Origin: Phyllobacterium phragmitis
GTDB taxonomy: Bacteria > Pseudomonadota > Alphaproteobacteria > Rhizobiales > Rhizobiaceae
Direction of reading: 5' to 3'
Length of the DNA: 64,000 nt
NCBI RefSeq assembly: GCF_002980495.1
Contig: NZ_PVBR01000003.1
Coordinates: 1-64,000, forward strand
This document shows, piece by piece, positions 1 through 11,654 of this stretch. The notes under the pieces were generated by a model, which had not been told where the DNA came from, ran no database searches, and was given only the letters and a program-made list of their open reading frames with translations. The translations under genes and the position numbers were made by a program. Numbering within the stretch: the first letter of the stretch is position 1; every line of letters begins with the position of its first letter.

Positions 1-46
1 CCTTGATCCGTTCCCATTGATCATCCCGAAGAACATCGCAATCCAT
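1..46 (-). CDS. IS5-family transposase, N-terminal fragment
   Basis: A minus-strand ATG at 44-46 opens a frame reading MDCDVLRDDQWERIK before the window ends. It is preceded by a strong GGAGG ribosome site six bases upstream. The pattern 'D-x-L-x-D-x-Q-W-x-R-I' at the very start is typical of IS5-family transposases, whose first helix begins with such a 'DEQW' motif. Only 15 residues are visible, so the family call is tentative. The gene reads out of the window, away from pobR. Confidence 0.5.
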   Translation of the reverse strand, partial: MDCDVLRDDQWERIK

Positions 47-62
47 CACTGACCTCCAAAAG

Positions 63-2863
<2,801 letters not shown>

Positions 2864-2872
2864 GCTTCTTTC

Positions 2873-2888
2873 ATAACCCATGAGTTAA
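2873..2888. promoter_or_regulatory. PcaQ box between pcaQ and pcaD
   Basis: The sequence ATAACC-CATG-AGTTAA fits the PcaQ operator reported for Sinorhizobium (ATAACC-N4-GGTTAA) with one mismatch. It lies 71 bases upstream of the pcaD start and just upstream of the chosen pcaQ start, as expected for activation of pcaD and autoregulation of pcaQ. Confidence 0.75.
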
Positions 2889-2958
2889 GAAAAGGCCATG
2901 AAATATCATTTTACCTAACCAGATTAAAACTCCAATCTGGACATGGAGGAGACTTCCC

Positions 2959-3771
2959 GTGCAATTCGCCCGCATCGATGACATCACGCTGCACTATCAG
3001 GTGATCGGCGCCACCGCCGAAAAACCGGTGATCGTCTTTGCCAGTTCGCTTGGAACGGACTTCCGGATCTGGCGGGATGTGATCGTGCGCCTCGTCGGCG
3101 ATTTTGCGATCGTCACCTATGACAAGCGCGGGCACGGCCTTTCCGATGTCGGGCACGCGCCCTATTCCATCGAGAACCATGTCGACGACCTGATCGCGCT
3201 CCTCGATCATCTGGCTGTCCAGAACGCCATCATCTGCGGTCTCTCAGTCGGTGGTTTGATCGCGCAGGGTCTCTATGCCAAGCGCCCGGATCTGGTGCGT
3301 GCGCTCATTCTCTGCGACACGGCACACAAGATCGGCACGGCGGATATATGGAACGCGCGCATTGCCACGGTCGAGGAAAGCGGCATTGAAAGCATTGCCG
3401 ACACCGTGCTCGAACGCTGGTTCACGCCCCCCTTCCGCAGCGAAACAAACCCTGCATTCACCGGCTATCGCAACATGCTCATCCGTCAGCCCGTGGCCGG
3501 CTATACCGGCACATGCGCCGCCGTCCGCGATGCCGATTATACCGAAGCGGCGGCCAGGATTGCCGTGCCTGCGATATGTGTCGTCGGCGATCAGGACGGA
3601 TCGACGCCGCCGGATCTCGTCCTCGAATTGGCAAAACTGATCCCGCGGGCGCGATATGAAGTCATTCGGGACGCCGGGCATATCCCTTGCGTGGAGCAGC
3701 CGGAAGCCCTGACCGCCGTCATTCGCGCATTCGTCGATCAAACATTAAACGGAGAGCAGCCCCATGGCTGA
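2959..3771 (+). CDS. pcaD: 3-oxoadipate enol-lactonase
   Basis: A 270-residue alpha/beta hydrolase that opens beta-ketoadipate enol-lactone to beta-ketoadipate. The nucleophile elbow G-L-S96-V-G is clear. The acid is probably D211 or D213 (VVGDQDGSTP) and the base is H241 (DAGHIPCVEQPE). It starts with GTG at 2959, with a GGAGGA ribosome site at 2945-2950. It is the first gene of pcaDCHGB and overlaps pcaC by 8 bases. Confidence 0.95.
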   Translation: MQFARIDDITLHYQVIGATAEKPVIVFASSLGTDFRIWRDVIVRLVGDFAIVTYDKRGHGLSDVGHAPYSIENHVDDLIALLDHLAVQNAIICGLSVGGLIAQGLYAKRPDLVRALILCDTAHKIGTADIWNARIATVEESGIESIADTVLERWFTPPFRSETNPAFTGYRNMLIRQPVAGYTGTCAAVRDADYTEAAARIAVPAICVVGDQDGSTPPDLVLELAKLIPRARYEVIRDAGHIPCVEQPEALTAVIRAFVDQTLNGEQPHG

Positions 3772-4168
3772 AATCGAGGCGCCGTCCGACCGCTACAGGC
3801 AGGGAATTGCCACGAGGCGCACCGTCCTCGGCGATCCGCATGTCGACCGGGTGCAATCGGCGGAAACCGATTTCGACCGGCCTTTTCAGGAACTGATCAC
3901 GGAAGCGGCCTGGGGCAGCGTCTGGTCGCGCCCGAACTGGACAAAACGCGAGCGGTCCATGGTGACGATCGCGCTCCTGGCAGCGCTTGGCCATGACGAG
4001 GAGGTGGCGATGCATGTGCGTGCCACCGCCAACACCGGCGCAACACGGGAGGATATCGGCGAGGCTTTGCTGCACGTGGCGATCTATGCGGGGGTTCCGG
4101 CGGCCAATCGCGCCATCAAGATCGCCAAGGACGTGTTCGCGCAGATGGATACGGAAAATGTCGGATAG
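3764..4168 (+). CDS. pcaC: 4-carboxymuconolactone decarboxylase
   Basis: A 134-residue protein of the carboxymuconolactone decarboxylase family. It decarboxylates gamma-carboxymuconolactone to the enol-lactone used by PcaD. Family features are the core region [20 protein letters not shown] (about 65-85) followed by the small helical domain with [24 protein letters not shown]. It overlaps the end of pcaD and the start of pcaH, which points to translational coupling. Confidence 0.95.
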   Translation: MAEIEAPSDRYRQGIATRRTVLGDPHVDRVQSAETDFDRPFQELITEAAWGSVWSRPNWTKRERSMVTIALLAALGHDEEVAMHVRATANTGATREDIGEALLHVAIYAGVPAANRAIKIAKDVFAQMDTENVG

Positions 4169-4907
4169 ATCGAACATGAAAGCTGAAACGGGCGCCTTTT
4201 TTCCGCGCGACCGCAATTGGCATGCGCCGGCGCTGACGCCGGGTTACAAAACATCAGTGCTGCGTTCGCCGCAAAAGGCGCTTCTCTCGCTCGACAATAC
4301 GCTGTCGGAGATCACCGGACCGGTGTTCGGCCATTCGATACTCGGTGAGCTTGATAATGATTTGATCCATAATTTCGCCCGCCCCGGTGAATCCGCGATC
4401 GGCGAGCGGATCATCGTGCACGGGCGCGTCATCGACGAGCGCAGCCGTCCGGTCGCCGGCGCGCTGCTTGAATTCTGGCAGGCCAATGCCGGCGGACGTT
4501 ACCGCCACAAGAAGGAAAGCTATCTCGCGCCACTCGATCCCAATTTCGGCGGCTGCGGCAGGACGATCACCGACGAGGACGGCTATTATCGTTTCCGCAC
4601 CATCAAACCCGGCCCCTATCCATGGCCGAACGGTGTCAACGACTGGCGTCCGGCGCATATCCATTTCTCGGTGTTCGGCCATGGCTTCGCGCAGCGGCTG
4701 ATCACGCAGATGTATTTCGAGGGCGATCCGCTGATCTGGAGATGCCCGATCGTCAACACCATTCCCGACAGGCGCGCCATCGAGCAACTGATCGCCCCGC
4801 TCGACATGGCCAATACCATTCCCATGGACGCGCTTGCTTATAAATTCGATATCGTGCTGCGCGGACGCCGCTCCACATTGTTCGAAAACAGGCTGGAGGG
4901 CAATTGA
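4158..4907 (+). CDS. pcaH: Protocatechuate 3,4-dioxygenase beta subunit
   Basis: The 249-residue iron-bearing subunit of the intradiol ring-cleaving dioxygenase, which converts protocatechuate to beta-carboxymuconate. The non-haem Fe(III) ligands can be seen in order: Tyr in GGRYRH, Tyr in GPYPWPN, and two His in [11 protein letters not shown]. The start at 4158 ([10 protein letters not shown]) overlaps the pcaC stop; an alternative ATG lies at 4176. It ends with a TGATG overlap into pcaG, its partner subunit. Confidence 0.96.
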   Translation: MSDRSNMKAETGAFFPRDRNWHAPALTPGYKTSVLRSPQKALLSLDNTLSEITGPVFGHSILGELDNDLIHNFARPGESAIGERIIVHGRVIDERSRPVAGALLEFWQANAGGRYRHKKESYLAPLDPNFGGCGRTITDEDGYYRFRTIKPGPYPWPNGVNDWRPAHIHFSVFGHGFAQRLITQMYFEGDPLIWRCPIVNTIPDRRAIEQLIAPLDMANTIPMDALAYKFDIVLRGRRSTLFENRLEGN

Positions 4908-5521
4908 TGGTCCAGGCCCTTGGATTGCTGAAGGAGACTCCATCCCAGACCGCCGGACCCTATGTCCATATCGGCTGCACGCCGAATTATGCGGAAATCG
5001 CGGGCATCTGTGCGGCCGACCATGGCTCGGTCATGCTCGACGACAAGACGCGTGGCGAGCGCATTACCGTGCACGGCCATGTCATCGATGGCGCGGGAGC
5101 GCCGCTGAAGGACGCGCTGGTCGAGATATGGCAGGCCGACGGCGCCGGACTTTACAACAGCCCGTCGGAGATGCGCGGGAAGTCCGATCCGAATTTCACC
5201 GGCTGGGGCCGCTGCCCCACCAGCGCCGATACGGGAGAATTCCTGTTCGAGACGGTGAAGCCCGGGCGCGTGCCATTCAGGGATGGCCGGCCGATGGCGC
5301 CGCACATCACCTTCTGGATCGTGGCGCGCGGCATCAATATCGGTCTGCATACGCGCATGTATTTTCCTGACGAGGCAGAGGCCAATGCCGAAGACCCGTT
5401 GCTTGCCCGCATTGAACATCGGCACCGCGTTGCAACGCTGATTGCATCAGGCAAAAGCCCGCTCTACACCTTCGATATCCACCTCCAGGGCGAGAAGGAA
5501 ACCGTCTTTCTCGATATATGA
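4907..5521 (+). CDS. pcaG: Protocatechuate 3,4-dioxygenase alpha subunit
   Basis: The 204-residue structural subunit that pairs with PcaH. It has the same intradiol dioxygenase fold (TPSQTAGPYVHIG near the start, VEIWQADGAG in the core) but lacks the full Tyr/Tyr/His/His iron site, as expected for alpha subunits. The ATG at 4907 overlaps the pcaH stop by one base and follows a GGAGGG site; a TTG three bases earlier is less likely. Confidence 0.95.
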   Translation: MVQALGLLKETPSQTAGPYVHIGCTPNYAEIAGICAADHGSVMLDDKTRGERITVHGHVIDGAGAPLKDALVEIWQADGAGLYNSPSEMRGKSDPNFTGWGRCPTSADTGEFLFETVKPGRVPFRDGRPMAPHITFWIVARGINIGLHTRMYFPDEAEANAEDPLLARIEHRHRVATLIASGKSPLYTFDIHLQGEKETVFLDI

Positions 5522-5528
5522 CCCATTC

Positions 5529-6593
5529 ATGAGCTCTTCCGTTTTCGACCATCCCTTTCTTTCCGGCCTCTTCGGTGACGACGACATCGCGGCATGTTTT
5601 GCCTGGGATGCCGATCTGCGCGCCATGCTTATCTTCGAGGCGGCTTTGGCAAAGGTGCAGGGCGAGATGGACATCATCCCGGCGGAAAGTGCCGCGGACA
5701 TCGAGAAATGCTGCGCCAGGTTTCAGCCCGATCTCACCGAGTTGAAGCGGGCCGTCGCAACTGATGGTGTGGTCGTACCCGAACTCATCGGGCAATTGCG
5801 CCGGGCGATCGGCGGGACAAGTGCGGCGCATGTGCATTTCGGCGCAACCAGCCAGGATGTGATCGACACCAGCCTGATGCTGCGCCTGAAACCGGTATGC
5901 GAAATCTTTGTCGAACGTCTTTCCCGCCTGATCGAGACCATGGAAGAGCTGGAGCGGCGGTTCGGTGATAACAGGTTGATGGCGCATACGCGGATGCAGG
6001 CGGCGATCCCCATCCATGTTTGCGACCGGCTGCGTGCATGGCTTGAACCTTTGCTGCGTCACCGTGAGCGGCTGGCGGTTTTGAGCAAAACCGCGCTGGC
6101 CGTTCAATTCGGCGGCGCGGCCGGCACGCTGGAGAAATTCAACAATGCCGGGCCGACCCTGCGCGCCGCCCTGGCCGCTGAGCTCGCGCTGGCCGATCAG
6201 CCGCAATGGCACAGCCAGCGCGACCGCATTGCCGAATTCGCGGGGCTTTTTTCGCTGATCACCGGCAGCCTCGGAAAGTTCGGGCAGGACATAGCTCTTC
6301 TTGCGCTCGCCGGAGATGAAATCGAACTGGCGGGCGGCGGCGGCTCTTCGGTCATGCCGCACAAGCAGAACCCCGTCGCAGCCGAAACGCTCGTCGCGTT
6401 GGCCCGGTTCAATGCCGTCCAGCTCTCGGGAATGCATCAGGCGCTCGTCCATGAACAGGAACGGTCCGGCGCCGCATGGACACTGGAATGGATGCTGTTG
6501 CCGCAGATGGTGGGCGCCACCGCCGCGGCGCTCAGGCTGGCACAGGAGACGGCGGGCAACATCCGACGTCTTGGCGTCCCACCGGAAACATGA
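5529..6593 (+). CDS. pcaB: 3-carboxy-cis,cis-muconate cycloisomerase
   Basis: A 354-residue member of the fumarase/aspartase superfamily that lactonises beta-carboxymuconate to gamma-carboxymuconolactone. The superfamily signature GSSVMPHKQNP is intact, and the substrate-binding TSAAHVHFGATSQDVIDT stretch is present. The start at 5529 (MSSSVFDHPF) lies 7 bases after the pcaG stop. The length is at the short end of the family (350-450), as usual in rhizobia. It is the last gene of the pcaDCHGB operon. Confidence 0.95.
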   Translation: MSSSVFDHPFLSGLFGDDDIAACFAWDADLRAMLIFEAALAKVQGEMDIIPAESAADIEKCCARFQPDLTELKRAVATDGVVVPELIGQLRRAIGGTSAAHVHFGATSQDVIDTSLMLRLKPVCEIFVERLSRLIETMEELERRFGDNRLMAHTRMQAAIPIHVCDRLRAWLEPLLRHRERLAVLSKTALAVQFGGAAGTLEKFNNAGPTLRAALAAELALADQPQWHSQRDRIAEFAGLFSLITGSLGKFGQDIALLALAGDEIELAGGGGSSVMPHKQNPVAAETLVALARFNAVQLSGMHQALVHEQERSGAAWTLEWMLLPQMVGATAAALRLAQETAGNIRRLGVPPET

Positions 6594-6610
6594 ATTCTGC
6601 CGCCATATCC

Positions 6611-6626
6611 ATAATCTCTGGATTAT
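6611..6626. promoter_or_regulatory. Candidate PcaQ box upstream of the aromatic ABC transporter
   Basis: ATAATC-TCTG-GATTAT is a perfect inverted repeat with the same 6-4-6 geometry as the PcaQ box (5 of 6 and 4 of 6 matches in the half sites). It lies 115 bases before the binding-protein start. PcaQ control of a protocatechuate-inducible ABC transporter has been described in Sinorhizobium meliloti. The repeat could alternatively form a small hairpin after pcaB. Confidence 0.45.
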
Positions 6627-6740
6627 GATTCAGGCTTTTTATTTCATTTTACATTACTGTTCGACATGACAAACTTGGGACCAAATCAGCTGAAGCAGAG
6701 ACACCGGTTCGGGGAACGGGCCGATGGCGGGAGGAGAAAC

Positions 6741-7922
6741 ATGAAACGGATAGCCATGGCTGCGTTGGCGGCTCTTGCACTGACTACGATGAGCGGCATA
6801 GCCAGTGCGGACACGATCAAGGTGGGTGTCGTCGGCCCCTTCTCGGGACCATTTGCCTTGCAGGGCAAGAATTTCAAGGCCGGCATCGACGCCTATATGA
6901 CCCTCAACGGCAATACGGTCGGCGACGATACGATCGAGATCCTCTACCGCGACGTGCCGCAGCCCGACCCCGCGCAATCCAGGGCGCTGGCGCAGGAACT
7001 CGTCGTCAAAGAAGGCGTGCAATATCTCACGGGATTCTATTTCACGCCGGACGCCATGGCCGTGACGCCGCTTCTCGAACAGGCCAATGTGCCGCTGGTG
7101 ATCATGAATGCCGCAACCTCGGCGATCGTCACCAAGAGCCCGCTCGTCGTGCGCACGTCGTTCACCACCTGGCAGACCTCGACGCCGATCGCCAAGGTCG
7201 CCTATGATCGCGGGGTCAGCAAAATCATCTCGGTGGTCAGCGACTATGGTCCGGGCGTAGACGCGGAAAATGCGTTCAAGACCGCCTTCGAGGCGGCTGG
7301 CGGAACGGTCGTCGAAGCGATCCGCATGCCGCTTTCGACGAATGATTTCAGCCCGATCATGCAGCGTATCAAGGATTCGGGCGCCCAAGCCGTCTTCGCC
7401 TTTCTGCCGTCGGGACCAACGACGCTCGGCTTCGTCAAGGCCTACAACCAGAATGGATTGAAGCAGGCCGGCATTCAGTTCTTCGCACCCGGCGACCTGA
7501 CGCAGGAATCGGACCTGCCCGCGCTCGGTGATACCGCTGAAGGCATCCTGACCACCTTCCATTATGCCGTGTCGCATGACTCGCCCGAAAACAAGACTTT
7601 CGTCGAGGCGGCACAAAAGGCCATCGGCAACCCCGCCGAGCTTTCGTTTCCCGCCGTCGGGGCCTATGACGCCATGCATGTGATCTACAAGATGATCGAG
7701 GCGACAGGCGGCGAGCAGGATGCCCAAAAGGCCGTCGACGCGGTCAAGGGTCTTGCCTGGCAAAGTCCGCGCGGTCCGGTCGAGATCGATCCCGAGACGC
7801 GCCACATCACGCAGAATATCTATCTGCGCGAAGTTGGAAAAAACGAGGACGGGACGTACTACAACAAGGAAATCCAGACCTTCGAGAAGCAGGGCGATCC
7901 CGGATTGGCCGCCGCCAAATAA
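6741..7922 (+). CDS. ABC transporter substrate-binding protein, branched-chain/aromatic type (probable protocatechuate uptake)
   Basis: A 393-residue periplasmic binding protein of the LivJ/HAAT family. It has a cleavable signal peptide (MKRIAMAALAALALTT..ASA, about 22 residues) and the type I fold start DTIKVGVVGPFSGPFALQGK. The start at 6741 follows a GAGGAGA ribosome site. It heads a five-gene importer directly after pcaB, with a PcaQ-like box upstream. The ligand is therefore likely protocatechuate or a related aromatic acid; that is inference from context, as the fold alone does not tell. Confidence 0.85.
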   Translation: MKRIAMAALAALALTTMSGIASADTIKVGVVGPFSGPFALQGKNFKAGIDAYMTLNGNTVGDDTIEILYRDVPQPDPAQSRALAQELVVKEGVQYLTGFYFTPDAMAVTPLLEQANVPLVIMNAATSAIVTKSPLVVRTSFTTWQTSTPIAKVAYDRGVSKIISVVSDYGPGVDAENAFKTAFEAAGGTVVEAIRMPLSTNDFSPIMQRIKDSGAQAVFAFLPSGPTTLGFVKAYNQNGLKQAGIQFFAPGDLTQESDLPALGDTAEGILTTFHYAVSHDSPENKTFVEAAQKAIGNPAELSFPAVGAYDAMHVIYKMIEATGGEQDAQKAVDAVKGLAWQSPRGPVEIDPETRHITQNIYLREVGKNEDGTYYNKEIQTFEKQGDPGLAAAK

Positions 7923-7947
7923 AGACTGGCGGGAAGCAGATTGCGCT

Positions 7948-7980
7948 CGCCCGATCCTCCGCGATAATCAGGATCGGGCG
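7948..7980 (+). other. Stem-loop after the binding-protein gene
   Basis: CGCCCGATCC (7948-7957) pairs perfectly with GGATCGGGCG (7971-7980) across a 13-base loop. There is no U-run after it and the operon continues, so it more likely protects the 3' end of the binding-protein mRNA than ends transcription. Confidence 0.6.
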
Positions 7981-8018
7981 GGAAACATCTGCCTGCGGAC
8001 AGCATCGGGAATGGCTTC

Positions 8019-8882
8019 ATGCAAACCATCTTCAGTATAGCAGTCGATGCGCTCGCCTATGGCATGGTGCTCTTCGTCATCTCAATCGGGCTTTCGGTCA
8101 CCATGGGCCTGATGCGGGTCGTCAACCTGGCCCATGGCGCATTTGCCATGATCGGCGGCTATATCGCCTCCTATGCCGCCCGTGATCTCGGGCTCGGCTA
8201 TGGTTTCGCGGTGCTCATCGCCGTATTTGGCACCATACTGATCGCCATCCCTGTGGAGCGCCTGCTCTACCGGCGCATATATGGCGCGCCCGAACTGACC
8301 CAGGTGCTGATGACCATCGGCATCACCTTCTGCATTATCGGCATCACCAATTTCGTCTTCGGTCCGACGCTCAAGACGATCCCGCTGCCCGCGGAACTCC
8401 AGGGATCGGTCGACCTCGGCTTTCGCTCCATTGCCACTCAGCGGCTATTCGCCATCGTCTGTGGCCTGGCGGTCGCGCTGGCGCTCTGGTATCTGGTCGA
8501 GCGTACCTCTTTCGGCATAAAATTGCGTGCGGCCGTCGATGATGCCGCCATGGCTGCGGCTCTCGGCGTGAAGACGGAAATCGTCTATGCCGTCAGCTTC
8601 GCCATTGCCGTCGGCCTTGCCGCCTTCGGCGGTGTGGTCGGCGCGGAACTTCTGCCGGTCGAGCCTTATTATGCCTTGCGCTATATGGTGACCTTCCTCG
8701 TCGTCGTTTCCGTCGGCGGCGCGGGCTCCATACCGGGTGCGCTCCTGGCCTGCCTCCTGCTCGGCGGCATCGACACGGCGGGCCGTTATCTCATGCCGGA
8801 ATTCGGCGAGTTCTTCTTCTATCTGGCGGTGATCGCCATCGTCTGCATCTTTCCGCGCGGCCTGGCCGGGAGGGCCAAATAA
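8019..8882 (+). CDS. ABC transporter permease, LivH type
   Basis: A 287-residue inner-membrane permease of the branched-chain amino-acid (HAAT) family, with about eight hydrophobic segments. The LivH hallmark GLMRVVNLAHGAFAMIGGY lies near the N terminus, and the EAA-like loop and GGAGSIPGALLACLLLGG region lie near the C terminus. It pairs with the LivM-type permease, whose ATG overlaps its TAA by one base. It is probably part of the aromatic acid importer. Confidence 0.9.
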   Translation: MQTIFSIAVDALAYGMVLFVISIGLSVTMGLMRVVNLAHGAFAMIGGYIASYAARDLGLGYGFAVLIAVFGTILIAIPVERLLYRRIYGAPELTQVLMTIGITFCIIGITNFVFGPTLKTIPLPAELQGSVDLGFRSIATQRLFAIVCGLAVALALWYLVERTSFGIKLRAAVDDAAMAAALGVKTEIVYAVSFAIAVGLAAFGGVVGAELLPVEPYYALRYMVTFLVVVSVGGAGSIPGALLACLLLGGIDTAGRYLMPEFGEFFFYLAVIAIVCIFPRGLAGRAK

Positions 8883-9886
8883 TGGCGCTGCTCACCAATC
8901 GGGAAAGCGCCGCCGCGCCGCGCCGGAGCAGCCGATACAGCCGCGATCTCATCGGCATTGCCGTGATCCTCGTCTTCGCCGTGCTCGGCTATCTGCTCTT
9001 TCCCAACAACCTGGCGCTGCTTACCCGCATCACGGCGATTGCACTTCTCGTTCTGTCGCTTGACCTCGTCACCGGCTATTGCGGCGTGGCGACGCTTGGC
9101 CATGCCGCCCTCTTCGGCGCGGGCGCCTATGCCGCGGGAATGGCCGCCGTTCATGGCGGGATCACCGAGCCGGTCAGCATGGTGGTGATCGGCGCGCTCG
9201 GGGGAGCGGCCGCCGGCCTGATTTCCGGGCTTGTCATCCTGCGCGCGCATGGCCTGCCGCAATTGGTGCTGTCGATCGCGATCATCCACCTCTTCCATGA
9301 GGCGGCCAACAAGGCCTCGTCATGGACCGGCGGCAGCGACGGGCTTTCGGGCATCGCGCCGGATCCGCTTCTCGGGCTGTTCGCCTTCGATCTGTGGGGT
9401 CGTACCGCCTATGTCTTCGGCATCGTTCTCCTGCTTGCCGTTTTCATTGTGCTGCGCCAACTGGTGCGCTCGCCTTTCGGCATGCTGTGCCGCGGCATCA
9501 AGGAAGATCCAATCCGCATCCGCGCCATGGGCGGTTCCGTCCAGGCGACGCTGATCCGCATGTATGTGATCTCCGGCGCTGTGGCCGGCATTGGCGGAGC
9601 GCTCAGCGCCGTCTCGACGCAGGTCGTCGGCCTCGATAGCCTGAGCTTCACGCTTTCGGCGGAATCGCTGGTCATGCTGGTTCTGGGCGGCACCGGTTCG
9701 CTCTATGGCGCATTGATCGGAACGCTCGCCTTCATGTGGTTCGAGGACCTCGTTTCCGCCGCCAATCCTTTCCACTGGCTCACCATGGTCGGCGTATTGC
9801 TGATCGCGGTGGTACTGTTCGCCCCGCGCGGCCTGTTCGGCACGGCGTCCGCTCTCGCCGCGCGCTTGTGGAAAGGCCGGCCATGA
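8882..9886 (+). CDS. ABC transporter permease, LivM type
   Basis: A 334-residue inner-membrane permease, partner of the preceding LivH-type gene. It shows the LivM motif LGHAALFGAGAYAAGMAA and the C-terminal GGTGSLYGALIGTLAF region. It is predicted to have eight to ten membrane segments. Start and stop overlap the neighbouring genes (TAATG and ATGA), so the three genes are translationally coupled. Confidence 0.9.
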   Translation: MALLTNRESAAAPRRSSRYSRDLIGIAVILVFAVLGYLLFPNNLALLTRITAIALLVLSLDLVTGYCGVATLGHAALFGAGAYAAGMAAVHGGITEPVSMVVIGALGGAAAGLISGLVILRAHGLPQLVLSIAIIHLFHEAANKASSWTGGSDGLSGIAPDPLLGLFAFDLWGRTAYVFGIVLLLAVFIVLRQLVRSPFGMLCRGIKEDPIRIRAMGGSVQATLIRMYVISGAVAGIGGALSAVSTQVVGLDSLSFTLSAESLVMLVLGGTGSLYGALIGTLAFMWFEDLVSAANPFHWLTMVGVLLIAVVLFAPRGLFGTASALAARLWKGRP

Positions 9887-10647
9887 GCCCGATCTTCGAA
9901 GTCGAGAAGCTGAAAAAATCCTTCGGCGGTCTTGCCGTGGCCAATGACGTTTCACTGTCGCTTGCATCAGGCGACCGGGTTGCGTTGATCGGGCCCAACG
10001 GTGCGGGCAAGACGACCTTCGTCAATCTGGTCACCGGGAATCTGACGCCTGATTGCGGTGTCGTCCGGCTCGGTGGCGCAACGATCACGCATCTCGATGC
10101 GATGCGGCGGGTCCGCCTGGGCCTCGTGCGCTCCTTCCAGGTAACGCGGCTTTTCCAGGATATGACGCCACAGGAACATATCGCTCTTGCGATCCTGCAG
10201 CGTGACGGACGCTCCGGCCGCATGTTCGGCAGTTTTCTCGCCATGCCCGATGTCATGAGCGAAACCAATGATCACCTGTCGACCCTCGGCCTCCTGGAGC
10301 TTGCCGACAGAAAGGTCCGCGAGATCGCCTACGGCCAGCAGCGCCTGCTCGAGATCGCGCTGGCGCTGGCGCTGCACCCAAAGGTGTTGCTGCTCGATGA
10401 ACCCGCCGCCGGCGTGCCGCAGAGCGATACCGGCCGCATCGAACAGGCGCTGGCGCAACTGCCCGCCGATCTCGCCGTCCTGATGATCGAACACGACATG
10501 GACCTCGTCTTCCGTTTCGCCAGCCGCGTGGTCGTTCTCGCCGCCGGTCAGATCATCTTCGACGGGTCGCCGGCCGATGTCACACGCGATGCTCATGTCC
10601 GCGAAGCCTATCTGGGGAGCTATGCCAATGCCCGCAGCGTCACTTGA
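9883..10647 (+). CDS. ABC transporter ATP-binding protein, LivG type
   Basis: A 254-residue ATPase with Walker A GPNGAGKTT, Walker B LLLDEPAAG and the H-loop IEHDMD. The signature region reads YGQQRLLEI, the LivG form of the ABC motif. The LivG-type D-loop usually continues 'GLNP'; here it is GVPQ, a mild deviation. The start at 9883 overlaps the stop of the LivM gene (ATGA). It provides energy for the presumed aromatic importer together with the next gene. Confidence 0.9.
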   Translation: MSPIFEVEKLKKSFGGLAVANDVSLSLASGDRVALIGPNGAGKTTFVNLVTGNLTPDCGVVRLGGATITHLDAMRRVRLGLVRSFQVTRLFQDMTPQEHIALAILQRDGRSGRMFGSFLAMPDVMSETNDHLSTLGLLELADRKVREIAYGQQRLLEIALALALHPKVLLLDEPAAGVPQSDTGRIEQALAQLPADLAVLMIEHDMDLVFRFASRVVVLAAGQIIFDGSPADVTRDAHVREAYLGSYANARSVT

Positions 10648-11344
10648 GGTGCTCGATCTGAGCGCCGGATACGGCCCCACACGGGTTCTTGAAAGCGTGT
10701 CCTTCAGCGTCCCGGCGGGTGAGCGACTGGCCGTGCTTGGCCGCAACGGCATGGGCAAAACCACCCTGCTCGCCACGCTTGCCGGCCAGACGAGGCGATA
10801 TGAGGGTAAAATCAGCCTGGGCGGTGCCGATATCACGGGATTTGCGAGTGCAGACCGGGCCCGCACCGGCCTTGGATATGTTCCGCAGGCGCGCTGCATC
10901 TTTCCGACACTGACCGTCGAGGAGAATTTGTTCGTCGGCCTGAAGGGCAGACCGCGCAGCGCACTCCAGGAGGCCTACGACATGTTCCCGCGCCTGTTCG
11001 AGCGGCGCGGAAATCTCGGCTCCCAGCTCTCCGGCGGCGAACAGCAGATGCTTTCGACCGCGCGTTCCATCCTCGGCAGGCCGACCGTCCTTCTGCTCGA
11101 CGAGCCGCTGGAAGGCCTCGCGCCGGTGATCTGCGAGGAGCTTATGGCTGCCTTCACGCGCCTGGCGCAGACCAGCGACATGACCATCGTCCTGGTCGAG
11201 CAGCGCATCCAGAGCGCCATCGATTTCGCCGATCAGGTGATCATCCTCGAACGGGGCAGGCTGGCATGGTCGGGAACGCCCGGGGCGCTGGCTCAAAGCC
11301 ATGAGACGGTCGACAAACTGCTCGGCGTCGGCGGCCTCCACTGA
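10628..11344 (+). CDS. ABC transporter ATP-binding protein, LivF type
   Basis: A 238-residue ATPase with Walker A GRNGMGKTT, the signature LSGGEQQM, Walker B LLLDEPLEGLAP and the H-loop switched to VLVEQ, as is normal for LivF proteins. The ATG at 10628 is preferred over the one at 10622 because GGGGAG at 10614-10619 is correctly spaced only for it. It overlaps the LivG gene by 20 bases and ends the transporter operon. Confidence 0.9.
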   Translation: MPAASLEVLDLSAGYGPTRVLESVSFSVPAGERLAVLGRNGMGKTTLLATLAGQTRRYEGKISLGGADITGFASADRARTGLGYVPQARCIFPTLTVEENLFVGLKGRPRSALQEAYDMFPRLFERRGNLGSQLSGGEQQMLSTARSILGRPTVLLLDEPLEGLAPVICEELMAAFTRLAQTSDMTIVLVEQRIQSAIDFADQVIILERGRLAWSGTPGALAQSHETVDKLLGVGGLH

Positions 11345-11388
11345 TCCCTAAAGATGATTGAGGGGGTTCATGGCCATTGCGTTCACTG

Positions 11389-11610
11389 TTATCCGCCGGT
11401 GCGTCGCGCGCCGCGCCACTGGGTGGCATACGGCAGCACGAACATGTACAGGCCGGTGAACAGCAGCAAAAACAGCGGGAGTAGTGGTGAGTAGACGACC
11501 CAGCTGGGGGGCTCCCCCAATCCCATGGCGACGAAGTTGGCGATCACGGTCGCCGTAAAGGCCATGGACAGCCAGCGGTGGGACTGTCTGATATACTTGT
11601 TCCAATCCAA
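11389..11610 (-). CDS. Small two-helix membrane protein of unknown function
   Basis: A 73-residue protein with two hydrophobic segments (about 15-30 and 36-60), beginning DWNKYIRQSHRWLS after the initiator. Similar short proteins are commonly encoded after ArsR-SRPBCC pairs; their job is not known. The start is set at the TTG at 11610 because AAAGGAG lies six bases upstream; the longer in-frame ATG has no ribosome site. It is the third gene of the minus-strand trio, 44 bases after the SRPBCC gene. Confidence 0.7.
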   Translation of the reverse strand: MDWNKYIRQSHRWLSMAFTATVIANFVAMGLGEPPSWVVYSPLLPLFLLLFTGLYMFVLPYATQWRGARRTGG

Positions 11611-11654
11611 TCGAATCTCCTTTGAAGATGAGCCGAAGCGTAAGGCGGCAGGCT

